Assembly (NCBI RefSeq): GCF_004354985.1
Contig: NZ_SMSK01000014.1
Span: 62,001 to 126,000 of the forward strand
Source: Segetibacter sp. 3557_3
Lineage (GTDB): Bacteria; Bacteroidota; Bacteroidia; Chitinophagales; Chitinophagaceae
Direction of reading: 5' to 3'
Length of the DNA stretch: 64,000 nt
In this document: positions 18,552 to 28,854 of the stretch, one piece after another
Position numbering within the stretch: the first letter of the stretch is position 1
Layout of the letters: every line of letters starts with the position of its first letter
Translations under genes and position numbers: made by a program
Notes under the pieces: model-generated
What the model was told of the DNA's origin: nothing
Databases searched by the model: none
Seen by the model: only the letters and a program-made list of their open reading frames with translations

Positions 18552-21476
18552 TTACAAAAACCTGCCGGTGTAGCTTTCCTTAACCTCGCTGAGCCCAGCC
18601 GGCACACCACTGTAAACCAGGTTGCCACCTTCGTCACCCGCTTCCGGTCCAAGGTCGATTACCCAGTCTGCGCTTTTTATAACGTCTGTATTGTGTTCAA
18701 TTACAATAATGGAATGCCCCTGTTCAATGAGGGCGTTGAAAGAGGTCAGCAGTTTTTTAATGTCGTGGAAATGTAAGCCGGTAGTTGGTTCATCAAAAAT
18801 AAACAGGATGTGTCCGTTACCCTTGCCCCGGCCAAGGAAGCTGGCCAGTTTCACGCGTTGCGCCTCACCACCGCTAAGGGTATCGCTGCTTTGTCCCAAT
18901 TTAATGTATCCCAATCCAACATCCTGTAAAGGCTGTATCGCTTTGGCGATTGAGAGTGCTTCTTTACTGCCGCCTTCTGTTGCCGAAAAGAAAGCTACGG
19001 CTTCGTCGACGCTCATCTGTAGCACGTCGTAAATCCCCGTCATCTTATAAGTTACCTCCAGCACTTCTTCTTTAAACCGCTTGCCATTACATACTTCGCA
19101 CTGCAGGTGTACGTCAGCAAGAAATTGCATTTCTACAACCTGCTCGCCTTCACCCTTGCAGGCATCGCAACGGCCGCCATCAACATTAAACGAAAAATGC
19201 TTTGGCTGAAAGCCCCGCATTTTCGAAAGGGGTTGCCGGGCATACAGGTCCCGTATTTCATCATAGGCCTTTATATAGGTAACGGGGTTACTCCGGGACG
19301 ACTTACCTATCGGGTTTTGATCAACCATCTCTATCTGGGTAATGTATTCCAGGTCACCGGTTAACAGCCGGTGAAAGCCCACCTTCTCAGCAAACTCTCC
19401 TTTTAATTTCTTTAATGCGGGAACGAGCACTTGTTTGATGAGTGTTGTTTTACCACTGCCGCTAACACCGCTTACTACGCACAAAAGGTTCAAGGGAAAT
19501 TCAACGGTGATGTCTTTCAGGTTATTCTGCCGGGCGCCTTCTACGGTTATGCTCCGGTTCCATTTGCGGATAACCTTGGGCACCTCAATAGAGAATTCGC
19601 CCGTGAGGTACTTGCCGGTAAGGCTTTCGGGATTGCGGGTTAACTCCTCGTAGTTTCCGAAGGCCACCACTTCGCCCCCGAGGTGACTTGCAAAGGGTCC
19701 CATGTCAATGATGTAGTCGGCCTCGCGCATCATGAGTTCGTCGTGTTCAACAACTACAACCGTATTGCCCAAGTCGCGAAGTTCTTTGAGCACTTTTATT
19801 AATCGCTCCGTATCGCGCGAGTGTAAGCCTATGGATGGTTCATCGAGTATATACAGGGAATTGGTAAGATTACTTCCAAGGCTACGGGTAAGTTGTATAC
19901 GCTGGCTTTCACCTCCACTCAGGGAGTTCGCAAGCCTGTTTAGCGTAAGGTAGCCAAGCCCAACGTCGAGCAGGGTTTTAATACGATGGTTAAGTTCTAT
20001 AAGTATTCGTTTTGATACCTGCCGGTCGTACTCACTAAGTTCAAGATTACCGAACCATACTGCAAGATCTTTCACCGGCAACTCGCAAAGTTCACCAACG
20101 TTTTTACCTCCAACCTTAACATAGAGCGCCTCTTTCCTTAACCGGTATCCTTCGCACTCGGGGCAAATTGTTCTACCCCTGTACCTGCTAAGCATCACCC
20201 TGTATTGTACTTTGTACAGGTTCTGTTCTACTTCTTTGAAAAAGTCGTTAATGCCATTAGCATGGTTGTTACCCTTCCAAAGCACATCATACTGGTCTTT
20301 AGTTAAATCAGCTACCGGCGTATGCACGGGAAAATTGAAATGTTTCGCTGCCCTAATGAAGTTTTCTTTCCACAAACCCATCTTTTCTCCCTTCCAGGGT
20401 GCAACTGCACCCTCGTAAATGCTAAGCCGCTTATCGGGGATCACCAGGTCGGCATCAATACCCAGGACCTGGCCAAAACCTTCGCAGGTAGGGCAGGCAC
20501 CAAATGGATTATTAAAGGAAAACAAGTTGGGCACAGGTTCTTCAAACACGATCCCGTCCAACTCAAAGCGATTACTGAAGTTCACCAGCCGCTCGCCGTC
20601 GATCTCAAGGAACATATCGCCCTCACCTTCATAAAAGGCTGTACCGATACTATCCGACATCCGATGGGTATCGTCCTCGTCAAATTCCTTAACCACCAAG
20701 CGATCCACAAGAATATATGTTGAAGCTGTTGCAATCTTCTTTTTACCGGTTTGTATAGCTGAATTGCCGACAGCTGTTACAAGGTCTTCGTCAGTCATCT
20801 CTAACAGATCTTCGATACGTACTACAGTTCCGCTTCCTGAAAGCTTTCGCTCCAGCCTTCCTGCAGCAACGTCGCCACTTAGTGTGTACATCCGGCTGAA
20901 ACCTTTCTGCAACAGAATGTTCAACTCTTCCCGGACCTGCCGGTTTGCGTGCTGTTTAAAGGTGGCAAGCATATGAACCTTGCTACCTTCCGGAAGTTCT
21001 TTGATCAATGCAATCACATCGGCAACGTCGTCTTTCTTTACCTCTCTCCCGCTAATTGGCGAAATCGTATGACCGGCTCTTGCAAACAGCAACCTCAGGT
21101 AATCATACATCTCGGTCATACTGCCTACGGTACTCCTCGGCGTGCGTGTAATTACCTTTTGTTCTATGGCAATGGCAGGACAAAGACCTTTAATAAAATC
21201 TACATCGGGTTTATTCATGCGGGCCATAAACTGGCGCGCGTAAGCACTGAGGCTCTCTGCATAACGGCGTTGCCCTTCTGCAAACAACGTGTCTATGGTA
21301 AGTGATGATTTTCCGGAGCCGGACACTCCTGTTACAACGATAAATTTATTGCGGGGAAATTCAACCGTAACATTTTTAAGATTGTGCACCCGCGCTCCCT
21401 TTACCAGGATCGAATCATTTGAAAATGTTCGCCCGGCAGGCTTGTCTAACACCTGTGCTACTGTCTTTTTTGCCAT
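18552..21476 (-). CDS. uvrA: Excinuclease ABC subunit A
   Basis: Damage-recognition ATPase of nucleotide excision repair, 974 residues from the ATG at 21476 ([11 protein letters not shown]). Two ABC ATPase halves are visible: Walker [10 protein letters not shown] near residue 50 and GVSGSGKTT near residue 670, with signatures SLSGGESQR and TLSGGEAQR. Zinc modules are [16 protein letters not shown] in the first half and CDACKGEG ... CEVCNGKR in the second. It is slightly longer than the E. coli protein because of a 16-residue N-terminal leader and insertion-domain differences. No uvrB or uvrC is in the window. Confidence 0.96.
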   Translation of the reverse strand: MAKKTVAQVLDKPAGRTFSNDSILVKGARVHNLKNVTVEFPRNKFIVVTGVSGSGKSSLTIDTLFAEGQRRYAESLSAYARQFMARMNKPDVDFIKGLCPAIAIEQKVITRTPRSTVGSMTEMYDYLRLLFARAGHTISPISGREVKKDDVADVIALIKELPEGSKVHMLATFKQHANRQVREELNILLQKGFSRMYTLSGDVAAGRLERKLSGSGTVVRIEDLLEMTDEDLVTAVGNSAIQTGKKKIATASTYILVDRLVVKEFDEDDTHRMSDSIGTAFYEGEGDMFLEIDGERLVNFSNRFELDGIVFEEPVPNLFSFNNPFGACPTCEGFGQVLGIDADLVIPDKRLSIYEGAVAPWKGEKMGLWKENFIRAAKHFNFPVHTPVADLTKDQYDVLWKGNNHANGINDFFKEVEQNLYKVQYRVMLSRYRGRTICPECEGYRLRKEALYVKVGGKNVGELCELPVKDLAVWFGNLELSEYDRQVSKRILIELNHRIKTLLDVGLGYLTLNRLANSLSGGESQRIQLTRSLGSNLTNSLYILDEPSIGLHSRDTERLIKVLKELRDLGNTVVVVEHDELMMREADYIIDMGPFASHLGGEVVAFGNYEELTRNPESLTGKYLTGEFSIEVPKVIRKWNRSITVEGARQNNLKDITVEFPLNLLCVVSGVSGSGKTTLIKQVLVPALKKLKGEFAEKVGFHRLLTGDLEYITQIEMVDQNPIGKSSRSNPVTYIKAYDEIRDLYARQPLSKMRGFQPKHFSFNVDGGRCDACKGEGEQVVEMQFLADVHLQCEVCNGKRFKEEVLEVTYKMTGIYDVLQMSVDEAVAFFSATEGGSKEALSIAKAIQPLQDVGLGYIKLGQSSDTLSGGEAQRVKLASFLGRGKGNGHILFIFDEPTTGLHFHDIKKLLTSFNALIEQGHSIIVIEHNTDVIKSADWVIDLGPEAGDEGGNLVYSGVPAGLSEVKESYTGRFL

Positions 21477-21497
21477 AATTATTAGCAAAATAAACAC

Positions 21498-21921
21498 ATT
21501 CCCGCCTTAATGGTTGTGACCATTGCTAAACAATAACTTTTAAGGATTACAAATAAGCATTGTTAATTTCTTAAGAATGGCAGTAATACAACTTTGGAAC
21601 GTTCTGTTTAACAAAGTTGTTAAGAATGCTAAATACGCCACTCGTGGCATAATTGCTGCCATTACCGATCGGTGCTAAATTTCATGTTAACGACGGGCTT
21701 TGAGGCTTACAAGCATTAAAGAGCGAAATAAGTACCTATGTAACAGTGTTAAAATTTTGTTTCATCGTTCCGATTGTAAAAAAGTTAATTTATTTTCATT
21801 CCCGCATCAACTCCACTTATCAAGCGCCTATAGCAGACTTCGACTTAACTATTTTCAGGGTTTCCAACTCGTTTTTATTGCGCTAATTCTATCTAACTAA
21901 CTTTATTAAATCTTCATCATT
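21498..21921. other. Intergenic region upstream of first sigma factor
   Basis: About 420 bp, AT-rich, between the divergent uvrA and sigma-factor genes. No coding sequence or RNA gene recognised; it presumably holds the two promoters, but no full -33/-7 pair was seen. Confidence 0.45.
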
Positions 21922-22506
21922 ATGAAACCGATTCAACATGCGTCGGATACGCAACTGATTCACCTGTTTCGCGATGGAAATAGCCGTGCGTTAGAAGTGC
22001 TGGTATTACGCTATAAAAACAAAATATTTACATCGATACTATACCTTGTTAAAGATAAATACCTCGCTGAAGACATTTTCCAGGACGTGTTCATCAGGGT
22101 TATTGATACCCTCCGGAAAAACCGGTATATCGAAGATGGCAAGTTTCTGCCATGGGTAATGCGTATTGCGCATAACCTCTGTATTGATCACTTCAGGAAA
22201 ATCAGGCACTCTCCCTTTGTCAGGATCGGGGACGACCGTGACGCTTTTGAAATGGTAAACCTGTTTGAAAGAGCTTCAGATGTTAAGGTAATGCAAGCTG
22301 AATTGTACGACCAGGTTCGCGACAATCTTGACACCCTTCCAAAAGAGCAAAGAGAGGTTCTCGTGCTAAGGCATTATGGCGACTTAAGTTTCAAGGAGAT
22401 TGCCGATATGACCAACTGCAGTGTGAACACCGCGCTCGGCAGGATGCGGTATGGCCTGATAAACATGCGAAAGATGTTCCCGGAAAATCCAACGGCCTCG
22501 TTATAA
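21922..22506 (+). CDS. Sigma-70 family (ECF-type) RNA polymerase sigma factor
   Basis: A 194-residue alternative sigma factor. Region 2 is at residues 20-90 (YLAEDIFQDVFIRVIDTL, then FLPWVMRIAHNLCIDHFR); region 4 is at 130-185 (LPKEQREVLVLRHYGDLSFKEIA, then NTALGRMRYGLINMRK). It is strikingly similar to the second sigma gene 650 bp downstream, most of regions 2 and 4 being identical or conservative. No anti-sigma gene is adjacent, unlike the sigma at 63 kb. Confidence 0.93.
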   Translation: MKPIQHASDTQLIHLFRDGNSRALEVLVLRYKNKIFTSILYLVKDKYLAEDIFQDVFIRVIDTLRKNRYIEDGKFLPWVMRIAHNLCIDHFRKIRHSPFVRIGDDRDAFEMVNLFERASDVKVMQAELYDQVRDNLDTLPKEQREVLVLRHYGDLSFKEIADMTNCSVNTALGRMRYGLINMRKMFPENPTASL

Positions 22507-23156
22507 TATCTCACGGGATTGCCTGTAGCAGTTCCGGATCAAAAGTCTACCCGGCTAACAACAGGTAACCATTCCTGGAACAGCCATTAACAGAAAGCCT
22601 CCGCTAATCCGGAGGCTTTCTTGTTTGCCAACCCCTTTATTGCTTCAACCCCTTTGCGGGAACACTGTTTTACCTCTTTGAAGCATTCCGGTAACCCAAT
22701 TTGATTTCCTGGAGCACCCCTTCGACATTGCGTTTCGCAGCGATAACCGGGAGTTTAAAAGGTCAATAATTCCCGAAAGTGTCCTTTCAGGCCGTCACAA
22801 GCCACTTATTTACGTTACAACTGCGATCAATACTGCAAGAAGACCCAAAAAGGTGGCATATACAGGCGCTGACTGCGTAAAAAGCTCTCAATGGTGTTTG
22901 GAAATAAAATTTTTTAAACCGGCACATTGTGACCGTTAAGGGTATTCATGCAACCATTTGAACTATATGCAGCCGATTATTTAACGTTGCTTTGTGTCAT
23001 CATAGTAACAATCATCTACAAACGAGAAACTTCCCAGCCAAGAAAATAAAAACAAGTTCAAACACAATTTTAGGCTAGAAGAGTTTTTGTTTAGAAGTGA
23101 GGTCACATGAATATCCAACCATCCTATACTATTTCCAATTAATTCAAAAACATTTT
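22507..23156. other. Spacer between tandem sigma genes
   Basis: About 650 bp without a credible gene. It contains the terminator at 22593 and an AT-rich leader before the second sigma gene. No remnant of a third gene or anti-sigma factor was recognised. Confidence 0.5.
22593..22625 (+). terminator. Terminator after first sigma factor
   Basis: Perfect 11-bp stem GAAAGCCTCCG / CGGAGGCTTTC (22593-22603, 22610-22620) with a 6-base loop, then TTGTT. Located about 86 bases after the stop, it separates the two sigma genes into independent transcripts. Confidence 0.85.
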
Positions 23157-23738
23157 ATGAAAACACTTTCCCAAGCCACCGACACTCAACTTGTTCACGC
23201 GTTCCAGGACGGCGACACACAGGCATTAGAAATCCTGATCAGCCGGTACAAAGACAAGATTTTTTCATCTATCCTGTTTTTAGTCAAAGACAAATTCCTG
23301 GCTGAGGACCTGTTCCAGGATGTCTTCATTAAGATTATTGAAACAATCCGTAAGAATAGGTATACGGAGGAAGGAAAGTTTTTACCATGGGCCATGCGTA
23401 TCGCCCATAACCTTTGTGTTGATCATTTTCGCAAAGTAAAACGTACGCCAACAATCAAAACCAGTGATGAAAGAGACATTTTCGAGGTAATCAATTTGTC
23501 GGAGGAAAGCGCAGAAACCAGGATGATGCAGGGACAATCGCATGAGCGCGTTCGCAAGATGCTCGATATGTTGCCCGAGGAACAAAGAGAAGTAATTGTT
23601 TTACGCCATTACGCAGACCTGAGTTTTAAAGAAATTGCCGAAATGACCAATTGCAGCATTAATACAGCACTGGGTCGCATGCGCTACGGATTGATCAACC
23701 TTCGTAAAATGCTGACTGAACAACAGATCGCCTTATAA
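23157..23738 (+). CDS. Second paralogous ECF-type sigma factor
   Basis: A 193-residue sigma factor from the ATG at 23157 (MKTLSQATDTQLV); the frame is open to 23097 but the upstream part has no homology to the paralogue. Same architecture as the 21922 gene: LAEDLFQDVFIKIIETIRKNR, FLPWAMRIAHNLCVDHFR, and region 4 LPEEQREVIVLRHYADLSF. The pair arose by duplication. The variable linker (about residues 95-125) differs most, suggesting separate regulation. It ends at a bidirectional terminator shared with purQ. Confidence 0.93.
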   Translation: MKTLSQATDTQLVHAFQDGDTQALEILISRYKDKIFSSILFLVKDKFLAEDLFQDVFIKIIETIRKNRYTEEGKFLPWAMRIAHNLCVDHFRKVKRTPTIKTSDERDIFEVINLSEESAETRMMQGQSHERVRKMLDMLPEEQREVIVLRHYADLSFKEIAEMTNCSINTALGRMRYGLINLRKMLTEQQIAL

Positions 23739-23783
23739 TAAAACACTAAACGTAATCCTACCCGATAATTCTACTCCCCAACT

Positions 23784-23807
23784 AAAAAGCCCCAAACGGG
23801 GCTTTTT
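23784..23807. terminator. Bidirectional terminator between sigma and purQ
   Basis: Stem AAAAAGCCCC / GGGGCTTTTT with loop AAAC. The flanking A and T runs make it a terminator in both directions, fitting the convergent genes on either side. Confidence 0.88.
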
Positions 23808-23832
23808 ACATTTATGTCTTTTTGGAACAAGA

Positions 23833-24492
23833 TCAGTTTAATCCGAGCAGCTTAAACACCTTCAATCCATCGGTATTACCCAACAGCGGAGATGTAGCAC
23901 GTTCGGGATGAGGCATCATACCAAAAACATTCCCTTCAGCGTTCCGGATACCTGCAATGCTTCGAAGCGCTCCGTTCGGATTGGACAACTCTTCCATCTT
24001 GCCATTTTGGTGGCAATACCTGAATACAATCTGTCCTCCATTCTCGAGTTCGTCAAGTACGTCCAGGGAAGCAAAGTAACGTCCGTCGCCATGGGCCACC
24101 GGAATTTGAAGCGGATCGCCATCTGCTGTGCGGATGTGTACGTTTTTACAAACAAATTTTCTGCTGGCGTTTCCAAGAAGTCCGCCTGGCAAAAGCCCGC
24201 TCTCACAAAGAATTTGAAAGCCGTTACAAACGCCCAGCACTTTACCACCCTGGTTTGCAAACTGGATGACACTCTGCATCATAGGGCTAAAACGCGCAAT
24301 GGCTCCGCAACGCAGGTAGTCGCCGAATGAGAAACCACCTGGCAACACAATACAATCGTCGGTTGAGAACATACTCAGGTCTTTGTCTTTATGCCAGAGC
24401 ATAACAACTTCTTTGTTCATGTCGTGCTGCAATGCGTCCTGCATATCGCGATCGCAATTGGAGCCTGGAAAAACAACTATACCATACTTCAT
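23833..24492 (-). CDS. purQ: Phosphoribosylformylglycinamidine synthase, glutaminase subunit
   Basis: The class I glutamine amidotransferase that feeds ammonia to PurL in purine synthesis (FGAR to FGAM). The 219-residue protein starts at the ATG at 24492 (MKYGIVVFPGSNCDRD), has the nucleophile in VLGVCNGFQ at C89 and the His-Glu of the triad in MMPHPERA near the C-terminus. The separate small subunit implies a small PurL/PurS elsewhere; neither is in this window. The upstream extension of the frame to 24570 is not supported. Confidence 0.95.
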   Translation of the reverse strand: MKYGIVVFPGSNCDRDMQDALQHDMNKEVVMLWHKDKDLSMFSTDDCIVLPGGFSFGDYLRCGAIARFSPMMQSVIQFANQGGKVLGVCNGFQILCESGLLPGGLLGNASRKFVCKNVHIRTADGDPLQIPVAHGDGRYFASLDVLDELENGGQIVFRYCHQNGKMEELSNPNGALRSIAGIRNAEGNVFGMMPHPERATSPLLGNTDGLKVFKLLGLN

Positions 24493-24626
24493 AATGTAGG
24501 CTATTCTATTAGTGATAAGCTGGCGAGGAGTATACCTGCCCTCGTTTGCCGGGCGTAAAACTAACAACAAATCAGGAGACAGCGCCTTTTCAACCTTTCA
24601 TTCAAGCCGGGAAGTGCGAAAAAGGC

Positions 24627-25808
24627 TCAAGAATAATTTGAAATTAATAAGTGTTCAGCTTTACGGTTATTTCGGTTCATAAAGCTTACCAGGTATTTTT
24701 TTTCGAACATTGACATGTTTAACCCTTTGTCGTGGTATAGCTTATATACAAAATCGGTGTTTTTGATGATCAGCATCCATTTTGCCTTGCAATCCCTGAG
24801 CAGGTAATCTGCTAGTCTCGCCTGGTCGTCGCGCGTAAATTCATTACCGGCATAAGTACTGAACTCACTATCGTACGGAGGATCCAGGAAAATAAAATCA
24901 TCTTGCCCGGGCGGCCATTTTTGAAAAAACGATTCAAAATCGAGGTTCTCAATTGTTGTGTTTTCCAGCCGGTTCCGGAGTGCAGCTGAACGCAGGTAAT
25001 CTATTTTCCTGGAGAAGTTCTTCCGGTTGTACTCCATCCCACCATACGGCACGTTAAATCCACCCTTCCCATTATACCTGAACATTCCGCTGTAAGCATA
25101 GTTGCGAATGAATAAGAAAAGGGCTGCAGCAACACCCGGAGCTGCTGCAAATGCTTGTACGTGGTTATAGATGTACCGGATTTGCATGTAATATGCACTT
25201 TTCATCGCCGTTTCCATATTGCCCAGTACGTCCTCATCCGGCAGTGGTCCCTTACCTTTTTCGATCAGCTTAACGCGTTTAATCTTTCTAACGAGATTCT
25301 TATTCAATTCAGTTATGAAATGTTCCTTTCTAAACGAAATCGCCGAGGAAAAGAGACTGTCCAGAATGGGCCTGTTTTGTTCTATAAAACCAACAAGCTC
25401 GCTTTCCACCTGTTCATCAGTTATACAGTCAGCGCTAAACTGTCGGTAGACGGTGATAAAATATTCACGGTTGGCTGTTGCGAGGTTTGTGAGCTGATCC
25501 CAGCCCGCAACCATATCGTCAAGCGACTGAAAGAAAACCGTTCTTTGATCATCTGTGATCGACCTGTAAACACTAATGAGTTCCCCTGACCTGTCGTTGA
25601 CATAATAACCGCTTGCCTGTATGGCGGTATATACAGCTCCACCACCTACAAACGGTTCATAATAATTGGTATAGCTGGCAGGCAGGTTTGGCAAAATATA
25701 TTTCAACTCCTGTTCTTTTCCCCCGGCCCATTTAAGTAGGGGGTAAAGCCGTTGTGCTGTAAAAAGCCCGGGGACATTAGATGGATCTGCAGAATCGATT
25801 GTAACCAT
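24627..25808 (-). CDS. D12-class DNA adenine N6-methyltransferase
   Basis: A 393-residue Dam-like enzyme methylating adenine N6. Motifs: the AdoMet-binding LLKWAGGKEQEL near residue 25, FVGGGAVY near 54, and the catalytic DPPYDSEFSTY (DPPY) around residue 310. It is longer than E. coli Dam because of an insertion of about 100 residues between the motifs, which holds the probable target-recognition domain. No endonuclease, specificity subunit or phage gene is adjacent, so it appears solitary. The target sequence cannot be deduced. Confidence 0.9.
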   Translation of the reverse strand: MVTIDSADPSNVPGLFTAQRLYPLLKWAGGKEQELKYILPNLPASYTNYYEPFVGGGAVYTAIQASGYYVNDRSGELISVYRSITDDQRTVFFQSLDDMVAGWDQLTNLATANREYFITVYRQFSADCITDEQVESELVGFIEQNRPILDSLFSSAISFRKEHFITELNKNLVRKIKRVKLIEKGKGPLPDEDVLGNMETAMKSAYYMQIRYIYNHVQAFAAAPGVAAALFLFIRNYAYSGMFRYNGKGGFNVPYGGMEYNRKNFSRKIDYLRSAALRNRLENTTIENLDFESFFQKWPPGQDDFIFLDPPYDSEFSTYAGNEFTRDDQARLADYLLRDCKAKWMLIIKNTDFVYKLYHDKGLNMSMFEKKYLVSFMNRNNRKAEHLLISNYS

Positions 25809-26113
25809 TGCTTAAAAGAATTTACCCTTTGAAACTCCTGAGTGTCGGCTGTACTAACCTGGGTTTAAACCATAAAATTACCCCGGAATTGTATGGACAT
25901 CACCACGCGTACAAAGTAATGGCCAATGGTTGAACATAACCTATTTGAATGATTATCGGGAGCTGGTTATGGCCGGTGATGTAAAACAAAGTGAAATCGG
26001 CAGTTTATCTATAGCAGAAACAAGGAGTGAGTTTCAGAATAGCGTGCCTGACCGTGGGATTAAAGGAAAGGCAGACCCCGCCTGCGATAAACAGTAAATG
26101 TAAACCGCAGAGA
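25809..26113. other. Intergenic region without supported gene
   Basis: About 305 bp between the methyltransferase promoter side and the end of the DUF6427 gene. Nothing convincing seen; one short plus-strand frame runs into the antisense of DUF6427 and is rejected. Confidence 0.45.
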
Positions 26114-27100
26114 CTAGCGCCGGATGAGGAAACCCCAATTATTTACCCCAATAAGCACCAGCAGGGTCCAGAATATGGCATTGGGAAAGGTGTTCTTCTT
26201 GGGACCGAGAAAACCTTCGGCAATAAACGGACTTGCAGGTATCAACCAGAGCATCAAACCGTCGAGGTCCTCATATATGCTGATGAAGGGTAACGGCAGG
26301 GTAACCACCAGCATCACCAACAAAACTCCCCAGTTTTTCCGCACGTGTATCAGCATACGCCGGGTTCGACCCTGCCAGTGAAACAGACCGACACCTAACA
26401 TCAACAACAACAATACTGCAGTAACCAGCAGCATTCGCGGGTTCTCCACAGCAGGCAGGTTTAACGACCACCGGGGCAGGTTCCGATAAAATAAGGGGAA
26501 CTCGTCATTAAGAAAAAGGTACACGGCGAAAAAGTAAAAGGGCGAAAGCACACCCATTACCATCACCAACAGTTCCGGCAGGTTAAATGGACGCACCACC
26601 AGCAAAGCAAATATTACCACCAGTACCAATAGTACGGATGGATGGTACAACAGCACCGAAAGGCCAATGATGAGCCCGGTATTAAAAAGCAGGGTTTTAG
26701 GATTTGGATGATTGTACAACCGGACCAGCTTTACAAATAACCAAATGAGTAAGGTATTAATAATGAGTACCGGGGTGATGTTGCTCCACTCAGGCAGTAA
26801 ACCGGTAAGCATAATGTACACCATTGCCGTAATGAAGTTATTACGGGTAAACATCCGTTGATCGTTAAAGAGATAATTCAGTCTCAGCGCCTGTACAACA
26901 ACAATTGTATGGTACACTAAAATCAAAAACAGGTCACTTGCATCGCTAAGGTAGCGGAGCAAAAAGACCGAAATCAAGCCGTCGGGATCGCGTGCCTGCA
27001 CCTGTGGTGGACTAAACACAAAATGACTGTGAACCACAATACTCAAAATGATGAGCCAGATGACATTTGCCGGTGAACGGTCTTTAAAGAGTGCAACCAC
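26114..27100 (-). CDS. DUF6427-like polytopic membrane protein
   Basis: A 328-residue protein with about nine to ten membrane helices and almost no soluble domain. The start MVALFKDRSPANVIWLI (GTG codon at 27100) and the later YNHPNPKTLLFNTG match my memory of DUF6427, a Bacteroidota-specific family of unknown function. It lies 19 bp downstream of the secreted-protein gene on the same strand, so the two are probably one operon. Confidence 0.7.
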   Translation of the reverse strand: MVALFKDRSPANVIWLIILSIVVHSHFVFSPPQVQARDPDGLISVFLLRYLSDASDLFLILVYHTIVVVQALRLNYLFNDQRMFTRNNFITAMVYIMLTGLLPEWSNITPVLIINTLLIWLFVKLVRLYNHPNPKTLLFNTGLIIGLSVLLYHPSVLLVLVVIFALLVVRPFNLPELLVMVMGVLSPFYFFAVYLFLNDEFPLFYRNLPRWSLNLPAVENPRMLLVTAVLLLLMLGVGLFHWQGRTRRMLIHVRKNWGVLLVMLVVTLPLPFISIYEDLDGLMLWLIPASPFIAEGFLGPKKNTFPNAIFWTLLVLIGVNNWGFLIRR

Positions 27101-27119
27101 TGTGTACGGGGCTAATTAT

Positions 27120-28637
27120 CTAAAGTTCTAATTTTGCAAAACAAAGATAATTCCGGTACATACAGGGAAATACGATTTGACGGTTACTGATTTGTTTACC
27201 TAAACGCGGCATAAAGTCAAAGCCTTTGTCGAGGTTCTTTAAGGTTGGCACCCGGGTGAGTTGGCCCTCAGGAGATATGCTTTGATCGGAAAGCAGCTGG
27301 AGCCGCTTTTCCTGCTTATTGAACAGGAAGTGGAGCTGGTCGCCGGTATTCACCAGTTGATAGCCGATAAAAAGGTCTACGTCATCGTCGTACTGGTCTT
27401 TGATGATCACATTGCTCCAATTCATTTTAGCACTGCTATCAAATGAGAATACTACTACGTTCTCAGCGTGGTACCTGTTATACTGATTATAGCCGTAATT
27501 GTTCCAGCTCGACCATGGATAAGCATAATAGTACGGGGTGAATGAGTAGTAATTCATTCCTCTTAGGAATGGAGAGCCGAAGGGAGAACCCCATCTGTTG
27601 AAATTACCAGCTCTTCCCGTGGTGTAGAAAGACTCGGCCGCGAGCAAAAATCCACCGTCTTTTGTTACAATCAGGTTGCGCAGAAAGTAATCATTGAAAG
27701 CCGTACGCATTCCGTTTTGGCCTTTTGCCTCGTTACGGAGGTTTTCGTCAAAAGGAATACCCTTCGAAACATTCAGGCTTGAGCTTGGACGATCCCAGAT
27801 GCTTACATGAAGGCCGTCGATGTTTCCCTGCCTGCTTTTACTGTACAAGGAAGTAATGATATACCGCTTGTTGTAGTTGTCTACTTTAATACGAACGTCG
27901 TCGAGATAGTGGTTGTTAAGCTTGATCTCCCTTTCTACGTACTGATCGCTAGCACGCTCCTTTGTCATAAAGAATAATTTCTGAATGTTATCGGATTGCC
28001 CTGTTTGCACGGCGCGGGTAAAAACAAGATTACCATCGTTATCAACATAAAATTCCGTAAGGATATCGTTCCTGTCTGGCATTGGGATGCTCATGTAATG
28101 CTTGTACTGCAGTGCAAGTTCCTTATTGAACAAGGATGTGGTTAACAGGTGGTTGCGGTCATTTTTGTTGTTGATCTTGAAAATCTGGATCTGCTGCTTA
28201 TCGTCGCTATGGATTACCGAATAAAGCTTGTTGCTTGCAAAGAAGGTAATCTGAGTGGTATCCAGCTGTATCGGATCGCCAATTTTTTTACCGTTTCCGT
28301 CGAGCTTTGCCGCCATGCAATACACAACGTTCCTCTTTTGATACTGGTAGAACATGTAACAGAAATCGGGGTACGCGATAAAGTCGGTATTGATGAGTTT
28401 GTCCGGCAGAAAATCCAGCTTGAGCCTTTCGATCTGCTTCATTGAAGCATCGTAAATGCTCATAGAGTGATTATCGCGGAGTTCCTTATAAATTAAAATA
28501 TTGCTACCAATTTTTCCAACGATTTCGAACCGGGTTTGCTTAAGGTCATCTTTGTCTGGTTCAGAATAAATGACCCGTTGACCTATGGACGTCCCGGATA
28601 AGATGATGGCAATAACAACCAGGAATAATTTGTTCAT
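27120..28637 (-). CDS. Exported protein of unknown function, 505 aa
   Basis: A signal peptide (MNKLFLVVIAIILSGTSIGQ, cleavage near residue 19) is followed by a beta-rich body with repeated short strands and loops, possibly a propeller. Around residues 345-390 a Tyr/Asn/Trp-rich stretch (YYYAYPWSSWNNYGYNQ) forms a low-complexity loop. No C-terminal type IX signal, lipobox or enzyme motif is visible. It is first in a probable operon with the DUF6427 gene. I do not recognise a family. Confidence 0.7.
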   Translation of the reverse strand: MNKLFLVVIAIILSGTSIGQRVIYSEPDKDDLKQTRFEIVGKIGSNILIYKELRDNHSMSIYDASMKQIERLKLDFLPDKLINTDFIAYPDFCYMFYQYQKRNVVYCMAAKLDGNGKKIGDPIQLDTTQITFFASNKLYSVIHSDDKQQIQIFKINNKNDRNHLLTTSLFNKELALQYKHYMSIPMPDRNDILTEFYVDNDGNLVFTRAVQTGQSDNIQKLFFMTKERASDQYVEREIKLNNHYLDDVRIKVDNYNKRYIITSLYSKSRQGNIDGLHVSIWDRPSSSLNVSKGIPFDENLRNEAKGQNGMRTAFNDYFLRNLIVTKDGGFLLAAESFYTTGRAGNFNRWGSPFGSPFLRGMNYYSFTPYYYAYPWSSWNNYGYNQYNRYHAENVVVFSFDSSAKMNWSNVIIKDQYDDDVDLFIGYQLVNTGDQLHFLFNKQEKRLQLLSDQSISPEGQLTRVPTLKNLDKGFDFMPRLGKQISNRQIVFPCMYRNYLCFAKLEL

Positions 28638-28814
28638 TTAAAAAAAAGATTAAGTGAACAAATGTAAGATTTGTGAAACTGTGGATCCGCTAATTTTCCC
28701 TTAATTAACAACCTGCATGCGACTGGTTCCGGGTGAAGTTTACAGCAGGAACCAGCTGGTAACCCTACGCCAGCATTCTTGAAATGCGTTATCATTTTAC
28801 AGCGTTTTTACTTA

Positions 28815-28822
28815 TACATTTG
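28815..28822 (+). promoter_or_regulatory. Possible -7 element of the kup promoter
   Basis: TACATTTG matches TAnnTTTG. A transcript starting shortly after it would leave almost no leader for a TTG start at 28834 but about 25 bases for a GTG start at 28855, which favours the GTG. Confidence 0.4.
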
Positions 28823-28854
28823 TTGTACTTCTTTTGATTAACAATACCATATTT

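Noticed and set aside
24627-25808. Restriction-modification system
   Set aside because: Only the methyltransferase is present; the neighbours are purQ and DUF6427.
26027-26293. 88-aa plus-strand frame before DUF6427
   Set aside because: It is antisense to the end of the DUF6427 gene and lacks protein character.
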